Part shown: positions 24,368 through 31,669 of the stretch, one piece after another
Position numbering within the stretch: position 1 is the stretch's first letter
Layout: each line of letters begins with the position of its first letter
Assembly (NCBI GenBank): GCA_036510065.1
Contig: DATCEO010000213.1
Location: forward strand, 137,652 to 201,651
DNA length: 64,000 nucleotides
From: DASUBV01 sp036510065
GTDB lineage: Bacteria; Actinomycetota; Actinomycetes; Streptosporangiales; Streptosporangiaceae
Reading direction: 5' to 3'
Translations under genes and position numbers: made by a program
Notes under the pieces: generated by a model
What the model was told of the DNA's origin: nothing
The model's database searches: none
Seen by the model: only the letters and a program-made list of their open reading frames with translations

Positions 24368-25626
24368 CCGCCGCCGCGCTGGAGCGGGCCTACCGGGAGG
24401 AGTGGACCGCCATCGTGGCCACCATCTCCCGGCGCGTCGGCGATCTGCAGGCCGCTGAGGACGCCGCGGCCGAAGCATTCGCGGCGGCGGCGCGCACCTG
24501 GCCGCGCGACGGCGTGCCGCCCAGGCCCGGCGCCTGGCTGATGGTGACCGCCTGGCGCAAGGCCCTGGACCAGGTCCGCAGCGAGCAGCACCTGGCCAGG
24601 CGGACGCAGCTGCCTGAGCTTCCGGCCGCGAGCGGGACGGCCGGCGGCGGCCCGCGGTACGCCCTGGCCGACGGCCCGCTGGAAGAGAACCGGCTGGAAG
24701 ATGACCGGCTCGGGCTGATCTTCGCCTGCTGCCATCCGGCCCTGGCCATGGAGGTGCGGGTCGCCCTGACCATGCGCTACGTGGCCGGCCTGACGACACG
24801 GGAGATCGCCAGCGCGTTCCTGGTCCCGGAGCCGACCCTGGCGCAGCGGCTCGTCCGGGCCAAGCGCAAGATCCGCGCGGCGGGGATCAGGTTCGAGCCG
24901 CCGGATTCCGCCGCCCTGGCGGCCCGGCTCACCGGCGTCCAGGCCGTCATTTACCTGGTATTTAACGAGGGCTATGCGGCGGCCTTCGGCCCCCAGCTCG
25001 TGCGCGTCGACACCTGCGGCGAGGCCATCTGGCTCGGGCGGGTGCTGCACCGGCTGCTGCCCGGTGACGCCGAGACGGCCGGGCTGCTCGCGCTGATGCT
25101 GCTGCATCACTCGCGCGCGGCGGCCCGGGTGGACCAGAGCGGGCGGCCGGTGCGGCTGGCCGAGCAGGACCGGTCCGCCTGGGACCGCGACCTGATCGCC
25201 GAGGGCACCGCGATCCTGGATGCGGCCGTGGCCCGGCGCTCGCCCGGCCTCTACCAGGTCCAGGCGGCGATCGCGGCCGTGCACGCGCAGGCGGCGTCCT
25301 TCGACCAGACCGACTGGCCGCAGATCGCCGCCCTTTATGGTGAGCTGGCCCGGCGCTCCCGGTCGCCGGTCGTCGAGGTCAACCGCGCGGTGGCGGTGGC
25401 CATGGCCGACGGCCCGGCAGCCGGCCTGGCCATCCTGGCCCCGCGGCTGGCCGCCGGCGAGCTAGCTGACTACGGCCCGCTGCACGCCGCCCACGCCTAC
25501 CTGCTGGAGCGCGCGGGCCAGCCGGACGCCGCCGCTGCCGCCTGGGAGCGGGCCGTCCAGCTGATCGACAACAGCGTCCTGCGCGAGGAACTCCAGCGCC
25601 GGACGGCCGGGCCGCTGCCCGACTGA
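24346..25626 (+). CDS. ECF42-type RNA polymerase sigma factor with C-terminal TPR-like extension
   Basis: 426 residues. Sigma-2 region: YREEWTAIVATISRRVGDLQAAEDAAAEAF, sigma-4 region: TMRYVAGLTTREIASAFLVPEPTLAQRLVRAKRKI. Then a 230-residue extension (DUF6596/TPR-like): VIYLVFNEGYAA, LLALMLLHHSRAAARVD, VEVNRAVAVAMADGP. ECF42 members lack an anti-sigma factor and are thought to be controlled through this extension. Coupled to the DGPF gene; the nearby TGTCGA promoters suggest it transcribes its own operon and the MFS pump. Confidence 0.94.
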   Translation: MAGPAGVTAAALERAYREEWTAIVATISRRVGDLQAAEDAAAEAFAAAARTWPRDGVPPRPGAWLMVTAWRKALDQVRSEQHLARRTQLPELPAASGTAGGGPRYALADGPLEENRLEDDRLGLIFACCHPALAMEVRVALTMRYVAGLTTREIASAFLVPEPTLAQRLVRAKRKIRAAGIRFEPPDSAALAARLTGVQAVIYLVFNEGYAAAFGPQLVRVDTCGEAIWLGRVLHRLLPGDAETAGLLALMLLHHSRAAARVDQSGRPVRLAEQDRSAWDRDLIAEGTAILDAAVARRSPGLYQVQAAIAAVHAQAASFDQTDWPQIAALYGELARRSRSPVVEVNRAVAVAMADGPAAGLAILAPRLAAGELADYGPLHAAHAYLLERAGQPDAAAAAWERAVQLIDNSVLREELQRRTAGPLPD

Positions 25627-25667
25627 CTGGCCCACCCTGCCGTTAGCAGAAAATTTCCGCGACCAGC

Positions 25668-25694
25668 TGTCGATCTGGCCGCGCGCCGCCCGTA
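25668..25694 (+). promoter_or_regulatory. Candidate ECF42 promoter upstream of the MFS transporter
   Basis: TGTCGA at 25668-25673, 17-bp spacer, CGTA at 25691-25694. It shares GCTGTCGATCTGG and the exact spacing with the site at 23916, implying that the MFS gene belongs to the same regulon. Confidence 0.6.
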
Positions 25695-25760
25695 GGAGGG
25701 GTGACGTCGGGAGGTCACCAGGTGCCGCTGGGCACCGCCGCCCCGGCCCGGAGGCTCGAC

Positions 25761-27227
25761 ATGCCTGTCACGCACGCGACCGAGGCCAGCCCGCGAGATC
25801 GCCGCTGGGCACTCGGCCTGACCTCGGTCGCCTTCTTCATGGTGGCGCTGGACGCCCTGGTGGTGCTCACGGCCCTGCCCGCCATCCACGCGAGCCTGGG
25901 CGGCAGCGTCTCGACGCTGGAATGGACCGTCAACGCCTACACGCTGTCCTTCGCGGCTGGCATCATCACCGCGGCCGCGGTCGGCGACCGGCTCGGCCGC
26001 CGCCGCGTGTACATCGCGGGGCTGCTGATCTTCACCGCATCCTCGGCCGCGTGCGCGCTCGCGCCCACGAGCGGGCTGCTCATCACGGCCCGCGTCCTGC
26101 AGGGCATCGGCGCGGCGCTGGTCACCCCGCTGAGCCTGACCATCCTGGCCACCGTGTTCCCGGTGGCCCGGCGCGGGGCCATCGTCGGCGTCTGGGGCGC
26201 CATCGGCGGGCTGGCCGTCGCCGCCGGGCCGCTCGTCGGCGGCGCCGTCGTCCAGGGCCTGAACTGGCACTGGATCTTCTGGATCAACGTGCCCATCGGC
26301 CTGGCGGCGGCCGCGGCGTCGGCGTCCCGGCTGCCCGAAAGCCGCGGCCCGGCCAGCAGGCTCGACCTGCCCGCCGTCATCCTGGTGGCCGGCGGCGCGG
26401 TCGCCGTTACCTGGGGCCTGGTGCGCACCGCCGAGGCCGGCTGGGGCAGCCCGCAGGTGCTCGGCTCGCTCGGGCTCGGCGCGGCGGCGCTGGCGGCGTT
26501 CGTGGCCTGGGAGCGGCGCGCGCCCGAGCCGCTGCTGCCGCTGCGGCTGCTGCGGATCCGCGCGTTCGCCGCGTCGAACGCGGCCGGGTTCTTCATGACG
26601 GCCGCGATCACGTCGGCGGCGTTCCTCATGTCGCAGTACTTCCAGCTCGGCCTCGGATACTCGCCGCTGGCCACCGGGCTGAGGTTCCTGCCGTGGACGG
26701 CGACCCCCGTGGTGATCGCCGTCGGTGCCGGCGCGCTGGCCGACCGGATCGGGCCGCGGCCGCTGATGTCCGCGGGCCTGCTGCTGCAGGCGGCCGGGCT
26801 GGCCTGGATCGTCGTCGCGGCCGCCACGACAGTGAGCTACCTGCAGCTCGTGCTGCCGCTGGTAATCGCGGGCGTCGGGATCTCGATGGCGCTGCCGGCC
26901 ACGCCGACCGCGGCGCTGGGCGCCGTCCCGCCGGGCGACCTGGGCCGGGCCTCGGGCGTGCAGAACACGCTGCAGCGCCTCGGCGCGGTCTTCGGGGTCG
27001 CCATCGCGACCGCGGTCTTCGCGGCCCACGGGCACCTCGGCTCCCCCGCGGCCGTGCTGGCCGGGTTCCGGCCCGCGCTGGCCGTCTCGGCCGGGCTGTC
27101 GGTCCTGGGCGCGGTCAGCGCGCTGGCGGTCGGCCGCCGGCGCCAGCCGGGACAGCACGTGGCCGAGCCCGCGCAGCCTTCTGGGCCAGGGCAGCACGCG
27201 CCGCAGCACGCGACGTCGGGGAGGTAG
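25761..27227 (+). CDS. MFS drug/metabolite:H+ antiporter, DHA2 (14-helix) family
   Basis: 488 residues with about 14 membrane segments. MFS motif A: GDRLGRRRVYIAG; family motifs WTVNAYTLSFAAG, ITARVLQGIGAALVTPLSL, LNWHWIFWINVPIG. The ATG at 25761 lies six bases after GGAGG; the earlier in-frame start at 25701 lacks one. The predicted ECF42-type promoter suggests induction with the sigma factor. Substrate unknown. Confidence 0.92.
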   Translation: MPVTHATEASPRDRRWALGLTSVAFFMVALDALVVLTALPAIHASLGGSVSTLEWTVNAYTLSFAAGIITAAAVGDRLGRRRVYIAGLLIFTASSAACALAPTSGLLITARVLQGIGAALVTPLSLTILATVFPVARRGAIVGVWGAIGGLAVAAGPLVGGAVVQGLNWHWIFWINVPIGLAAAAASASRLPESRGPASRLDLPAVILVAGGAVAVTWGLVRTAEAGWGSPQVLGSLGLGAAALAAFVAWERRAPEPLLPLRLLRIRAFAASNAAGFFMTAAITSAAFLMSQYFQLGLGYSPLATGLRFLPWTATPVVIAVGAGALADRIGPRPLMSAGLLLQAAGLAWIVVAAATTVSYLQLVLPLVIAGVGISMALPATPTAALGAVPPGDLGRASGVQNTLQRLGAVFGVAIATAVFAAHGHLGSPAAVLAGFRPALAVSAGLSVLGAVSALAVGRRRQPGQHVAEPAQPSGPGQHAPQHATSGR

Positions 27228-27275
27228 GTTGCCGTGCCGAGTCAGCACACCGCCGGCGCCGGCCGGGCGCCGGGC

Positions 27276-28766
27276 TTACAGCTGGGTCGTCACGGCCTTC
27301 ACCTCGGTGTAGTTGTTCAGCACCTCGTGGCCCATCTCGCGGCCCCAGCCGGACTGCTTGTACCCGCCGAACGGGAGCGCGGCGTCGAACACGTTGTAGC
27401 AGTTGATCCAGACGGTTCCGGCCCGCAGCTTCTTGGCCAGCGCGTGCGCCTTGGAGATGTCCCGGGTCCAGATGCCGGCCCCGAGCCCGTACTCGCTGTC
27501 GTTGGCCTCGGCGGCGATCTCGTCCAGGTCGCTGAAGGGCGCCGCGACGACGACGGGCCCGAAGATCTCCTCGCGGACGACCTTCATGTCCGGGCGGGTG
27601 TTGGTCAGCACCGTCGGCTCGATGAAGTAACCGCGGTCGCCGAACCGGCCGCCGCCCGCCAGGGCGGTCGCGCCGTCGGAGCGGCCGGATTCCAGGTAGC
27701 CGCTGACCCGGGCGAACTGCTCCTGCGAGACCAGCGGGCCCATCTGCGTGCCCGGCTCCAGCCCGGAACCGAGCTTGATCGACTTGGCGATCTCCGCGAC
27801 GCCGTCGACGACCTCGTCATACCGGCTCTGGTGCACGAACAGGCGGGAGCCGGCCACGCAGCACTGGCCGTGGTTGAAGAAGATGGCGTTGGCCGCGCCC
27901 TCGACCGCGCCGTCGTCGGCATCCTCGAACACGATGTTGGGGCTCTTGCCGCCCAGTTCCAGGGTGAGCTTCTTCAGGTTGCTGGCCCCGGCGGCGGCCA
28001 CGATCAGCTTCCCGACCTCGGTGGAACCTGTAAACGCCACCTTGTCGACGCCGTTATGCATGGCCAGCGCGGCACCGGCGGTCTCGCCGAAGCCGGGCAC
28101 CACGTTGACCACGCCGGCCGGGACGCCGGCCTCGGCGATGAGCTCAGCCAGCCGCAGCGCGGTCAGCGGCGTCTGCTCGGCCGGCTTGAGGACGACGCAG
28201 TTGCCGGTGGCCAGGGCAGGCCCCAGCTTCCAGGCCGCCATCAGCAGCGGGAAGTTCCAGGGGATGATCTGCCCCACGACGCCGAGCGGCTCGCGCAGCG
28301 TGTAGGAGTGGAAGTTGGCGCCGGGCATGTACGGCACCGAGATGTTGATCGTGTTGCCCTCGATCTTGGTGGCCCAGCCCGCCATGTAATGGAACAGGTC
28401 AGCGGCCAGCGGTACGTCGGCGGCCTGGGCGACGGCGAACGGCTTCCCGTTGTCCAGCGACTCCAGCTGCGCGAGCTCGTCGACGTGCTGCAGGATCAGG
28501 TCGCCGATCCGCCAGATGATGCGGCCGCGGTCGGACGGGGTCATCCTGCCCCAGGGCCCCTCGTCGAACGCCCGGCGCGCGGCGCGCACGGCCCGGTCGA
28601 TGTCCTCGGTGTCGCCCTCGGCGACCCGGGCGAGCGTCTCGCCGGTCGCGGGGTTGGGCGTCTCGAAGGTCTTGCCGGACGCTGCGTCGGCGCAGTGCCC
28701 GTCGATGAACAGCTGCCGCGGCGCGCCGATGAACTCCTCCACGCTGCGATCCAGGGTCACGGTCAT
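27276..28766 (-). CDS. NAD(P)-dependent aldehyde dehydrogenase
   Basis: 496 residues, full length. Motifs: GQIIPWNFPLLMAAWKLGPAL, FTGSTEVGK cofactor loop, catalytic Glu270 in LELGGKSPN, and NHGQCCVAGSR with Cys302/Cys303, the second being the expected nucleophile. C-terminal PFGGYKQSGWGREMG. Closest in style to betaine-/phenylacetaldehyde-type enzymes; exact aldehyde unknown. A palindrome related to that of the adjacent PadR gene lies 113 bp upstream, so PadR control is likely. Confidence 0.95.
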   Translation of the reverse strand: MTVTLDRSVEEFIGAPRQLFIDGHCADAASGKTFETPNPATGETLARVAEGDTEDIDRAVRAARRAFDEGPWGRMTPSDRGRIIWRIGDLILQHVDELAQLESLDNGKPFAVAQAADVPLAADLFHYMAGWATKIEGNTINISVPYMPGANFHSYTLREPLGVVGQIIPWNFPLLMAAWKLGPALATGNCVVLKPAEQTPLTALRLAELIAEAGVPAGVVNVVPGFGETAGAALAMHNGVDKVAFTGSTEVGKLIVAAAGASNLKKLTLELGGKSPNIVFEDADDGAVEGAANAIFFNHGQCCVAGSRLFVHQSRYDEVVDGVAEIAKSIKLGSGLEPGTQMGPLVSQEQFARVSGYLESGRSDGATALAGGGRFGDRGYFIEPTVLTNTRPDMKVVREEIFGPVVVAAPFSDLDEIAAEANDSEYGLGAGIWTRDISKAHALAKKLRAGTVWINCYNVFDAALPFGGYKQSGWGREMGHEVLNNYTEVKAVTTQL

Positions 28767-28878
28767 GGATTCTCATCTCCTTGCCTGCGGGGCGGAGGCA
28801 GCCGCGTCCTTGCGGCCTGATGACGGCTCCGCGATGCGGCCCGCGCCGTGCAGTCAGCGCGGAGCAGCAGCGCTCCCA

Positions 28879-28897
28879 GTAGTCACAATGAGACTAC
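28879..28897. promoter_or_regulatory. Palindrome upstream of aldehyde dehydrogenase (putative PadR operator 1)
   Basis: GTAGTC-N7-GACTAC, a perfect 6-7-6 inverted repeat. Read on the reverse strand it matches 16 of 19 bases of the site at 29568-29586. It lies in the 190-bp gap between the PadR gene and the dehydrogenase. Confidence 0.6.
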
Positions 28898-28956
28898 GAA
28901 ACGGGAACCCGCACAAGGGCCCGCGCCGCCGCGCCCGGAACCGCAGGGCGGCGGCG

Positions 28957-29511
28957 CTACTGGGCCGGGGCCTGCGCCAGCGCCCGCGCGCTGAGAGCGT
29001 CGAGGAAGCGGAGGGTGGCCGACACCGTCTCGCAGCGCCACAGGATGAGCGTCCGGTCAAAGCCGTCCGTCGCGGCCAGGCGGTCCGCCAGCGCGCTGGC
29101 CACGGGGATAAGCCGCGCGCGCTGCGCATCCAGCAGCGGCCGGGAGTCAGCGCCGGAGCGGTCCAGCAGGGCCAGCTTCACCAGCAGCTCGGACCGGACG
29201 TCGCGGTTGTGGCTGGCGGGACGAGTCAGCCACGCCGAGGCCAGCTCCCGGCCCGCGCTGGTCGCATCGAGAAGCGACCGGACCGGACCCTGGCTAGAGG
29301 GCTGCTGTCCGGTGGTCCGGACCAGCCCGAGTTGCTCGAGGCGCTGCAGGGACCGGTAGACGACCGGCTTGGGTACCCGCCAGACCCTGCCCATGTCCCC
29401 GTCCGGCCCCAGGATCCGGGCCAGGGCGAAACCGTGCAGCGGCTCCTCGCAGACCAGGCACAGCACCAGCCATTCGGCCAGCGAGAGCGACGGCTCAGCG
29501 GACTCGGGCAT
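28957..29511 (-). CDS. PadR-family transcriptional regulator
   Basis: 184 residues. N-terminal winged helix: SLAEWLVLCLVCEEPLHGFALARIL, RVWRVPKPVVYRSLQRLEQLGLVRTT; the C-terminal helical region is the long dimerisation helix of the subgroup (Vir_act_alpha_C-like). Such repressors respond to phenolic acids or other small ligands. Flanked by two matching palindromes, one before the aldehyde dehydrogenase and one in the divergent promoter to the zinc-finger gene. Confidence 0.9.
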   Translation of the reverse strand: MPESAEPSLSLAEWLVLCLVCEEPLHGFALARILGPDGDMGRVWRVPKPVVYRSLQRLEQLGLVRTTGQQPSSQGPVRSLLDATSAGRELASAWLTRPASHNRDVRSELLVKLALLDRSGADSRPLLDAQRARLIPVASALADRLAATDGFDRTLILWRCETVSATLRFLDALSARALAQAPAQ

Positions 29512-29567
29512 GGGGCCAGGCTACGACCCCGGCGCCGGGCCGTCGGTGACGAGCGCCGGGCTGGCTA

Positions 29568-29586
29568 GTAGTCTCTATGTGACTAG
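29568..29586. promoter_or_regulatory. Palindrome in the padR/zinc-finger divergent promoter (putative PadR operator 2)
   Basis: GTAGTC-TCTATGT-GACTAG lies 57 bp before the PadR start and 22 bp before the zinc-finger gene start. Its similarity to the site at 28879 indicates one regulator acting at both, most simply the PadR protein. Confidence 0.6.
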
Positions 29587-29608
29587 CGATCTGCTCGGGA
29601 GGCCAGTC

Positions 29609-30697
29609 ATGTCCGCCGAGATCATTACCCCGCCTCCCGGCCCGCGGGCGGCCGCCGGGAGAGGGCCGGAGCGGGTGATCCGCCCTGTCCTCGGGGCGCT
29701 GGCTGACGGGACGCCGTTCTACGCGCCTATCGGCGCGGTCGCGGTGGACGGCTCGCTGGTCACCTGTCATCTGTGCGGCCGGTCCCTGCGCTCGGTGGCG
29801 GCGCACCTGCCCCGGCACGGCTGGACAAGGGAGCAGTACTGCGCGGCGTTCGGCCTGGAGCGCGGCCAGTCCCTCGAAGGGCCGGCGACCCGCAAGCTCC
29901 GCGCCGCGGCGCTGAGCGCCCGGCTCATCTTCGACCCCGCCATCCGGGACGGCAGCGCGGCCGGCCGCGAGCGAGCCCGGGCAGGTGAGCTGGCCCGCGA
30001 CGCGGCCGCGGCCGCCCGGGGCCGCGCCTTCCCGGAGCAGCGCCGCCGGAAGGCCCGGCGACCTCTCGGGGAGATCCGCCGGGCGGCCGCCGCCGAGGCG
30101 ATCCGGGACCGGGCCGACCGGCGGCTGGCCCAGGCCGCCGCGGGGGCCGCGCAGCGCCTGGGTTACCCGGACATCCGCTCGCTGGTGGTGGCCCGGACCG
30201 GAGCCGGGGCCAGCCTGGCGGCGATCAGCCGCGAGGCAGGCCTGCACAAAGACTGGCTGTCCCGGCACCTGGGCCAGGTGGACCCCCCCGCCGCCGACGC
30301 CGCGCGGCGGGCACCGCACCGAGCAGACTCCGCACTGCGGCCGGCGGTCCGCGACCTCGGTTTCCGCGAGGTGGCCGGTTACCTGCGGGAACGGCATCTG
30401 GTGCAGCACCGCACCGTCAGCGCGATGGCAACGGAGCTGGGAGTGTCCCAGCACGCCGTCGAGTCCGCGCTGCGCCGGCACGGGCTGGAGCGCGTCGCGC
30501 ACGCGGCGAAGCGTCATCAGGCCCGGCTCCGCGCCGCGCGGGTGGCGGCCGAGCTTGGCTATCCCACCGTGGCCGCGTACGTGGCCCAGCAGCGGGCCGC
30601 AGGCTGGACCTGGACGGCCATCGCCGCCGAGTCGGGGCAGCCGCAGACGTGGCTGCGCCGCCAGGCGGCTGAGCAGGCCGGGCCGGCAGGCGGCTGA
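29609..30697 (+). CDS. Ros/MucR-type zinc-finger DNA-binding protein with three HTH-like repeats
   Basis: 362 residues. A C2H2 zinc finger with Ros-type spacing is at residues 53-70 (C53-x2-C56-x9-H66-x3-H70, CHLCGRSLRSVAAHLPRHGW), followed by TREQYCAAFGLERGQSL as in MucR. The rest, rich in Arg/Ala, holds three similar units of about 45 residues, each beginning LGYPDIR, LGFREVA and LGYPTVA and ending in a helix-turn-helix (LAAISREAGLHKDWLSRHL; VSAMATELGVSQHAVESALRRHGL; WTAIAAESGQPQTWLRR). ATG at 29609 follows GGGAGG. Role unknown; the architecture suggests binding to an extended DNA site. Confidence 0.8.
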   Translation: MSAEIITPPPGPRAAAGRGPERVIRPVLGALADGTPFYAPIGAVAVDGSLVTCHLCGRSLRSVAAHLPRHGWTREQYCAAFGLERGQSLEGPATRKLRAAALSARLIFDPAIRDGSAAGRERARAGELARDAAAAARGRAFPEQRRRKARRPLGEIRRAAAAEAIRDRADRRLAQAAAGAAQRLGYPDIRSLVVARTGAGASLAAISREAGLHKDWLSRHLGQVDPPAADAARRAPHRADSALRPAVRDLGFREVAGYLRERHLVQHRTVSAMATELGVSQHAVESALRRHGLERVAHAAKRHQARLRAARVAAELGYPTVAAYVAQQRAAGWTWTAIAAESGQPQTWLRRQAAEQAGPAGG

Positions 30698-30729
30698 AAA
30701 CTGGTTGCTGCCCGCGCCGCGGGCTGGAC

Positions 30730-31590
30730 ATGATCGCAAGATGGACATGGCCGGTCCGTGGCAGTGGCGCCCGCTCGTGCCCGCGGACGTTCGCCGCAGG
30801 CCGCATTGTCGCCACTGGCGTGCTGGCCGCCCGGGACCAGGCCGATCCCGTGCGCGCCATGCGCTACGAAGGCGGCGTTCACCCGGCGTACCGGGGGCGG
30901 GGCCTGGGCACGGCTCTGCTGGACTGGGCCGCCGGCGCGGCCGGCGTCATCCACGCCGGCCGCTTCCCCGGGCGGCCGCTCTCGCTCCAGTGCGGGTTCC
31001 CGGAGTCAGATGACCGGGCGGCGGTGCTGTTCGCGGAGCACGGGTTCACGCCTGTCCGCTATTTCCGCAGGATGACCCGCAGGCTGGAGCGCGATAACCT
31101 GCCGCCCGCTCGGATGCCGGACGGGTTCGAGATCGTCGGCTACCGCGCCGACCTGGACGAGCCGATGCGGGTGGCGAAGAATGAGGCGTTCGCCGAGCAC
31201 TGGGACAGCACCCCCACCCCGCCAGAGATGTGGCGCTCCCGGTTCACCGGCCCGGAATTCCAGCCCGAACTCTCGCCGCTCGCGGTCGACGCCGCTACTG
31301 GCGAAATCGTCGGCCTCGTCATCACGCACCTGAACCAGGCGCAGACCGCGGCGATGGGGCAGCGGGACGCGCACCTCAACAACGTGGCCACGCTGCGGCG
31401 CGCCCGCGGGCTGGGAATCGCGACTGCGCTGCTGGTCACGATGCTGCAGGGGGCCCGGGAGCGCGGGTTCGGCACCGCGTCCCTCGATGTCGACGCCGAG
31501 AACGCCACGGGCGCGCTCGGGGTCTACGGGAAGGTCGGATTCACGGTGGCCGACACCTGGGTCACCTACGGTCGCGACACCGCCGCATAA
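30730..31590 (+). CDS. Tandem GNAT acetyltransferase with collapsed N-terminal domain
   Basis: The C-terminal GNAT domain is intact (IVGLVITHLNQAQT, then LRRARGLGIATALL as the acetyl-CoA loop and ALGVYGKVGFTV). The N-terminal domain keeps only its second half (YEGGVHPAYRGRGLGTALLDWA). An original start, MDMAGPWQWRPLVPADV, is visible at 30741 in another frame; about 80 codons are missing after it. The present ORF from 30730 begins with an out-of-frame stretch, so this may be a decaying gene that still makes the second domain. Confidence 0.65.
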   Translation: MIARWTWPVRGSGARSCPRTFAAGRIVATGVLAARDQADPVRAMRYEGGVHPAYRGRGLGTALLDWAAGAAGVIHAGRFPGRPLSLQCGFPESDDRAAVLFAEHGFTPVRYFRRMTRRLERDNLPPARMPDGFEIVGYRADLDEPMRVAKNEAFAEHWDSTPTPPEMWRSRFTGPEFQPELSPLAVDAATGEIVGLVITHLNQAQTAAMGQRDAHLNNVATLRRARGLGIATALLVTMLQGARERGFGTASLDVDAENATGALGVYGKVGFTVADTWVTYGRDTAA

Positions 31591-31669
31591 GCAGCCAGCG
31601 CCGGGGCAGTCCGCGCCCGGCAGAGGCAGCCGTTCCTGCAGCGAGCGGACCGGGACGAGGGGAGACCTG

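Noticed and set aside
25497..27248. 583-codon reverse ORF opposite the MFS transporter
   Set aside because: Antisense shadow; the forward MFS frame has all expected helices and motif A.
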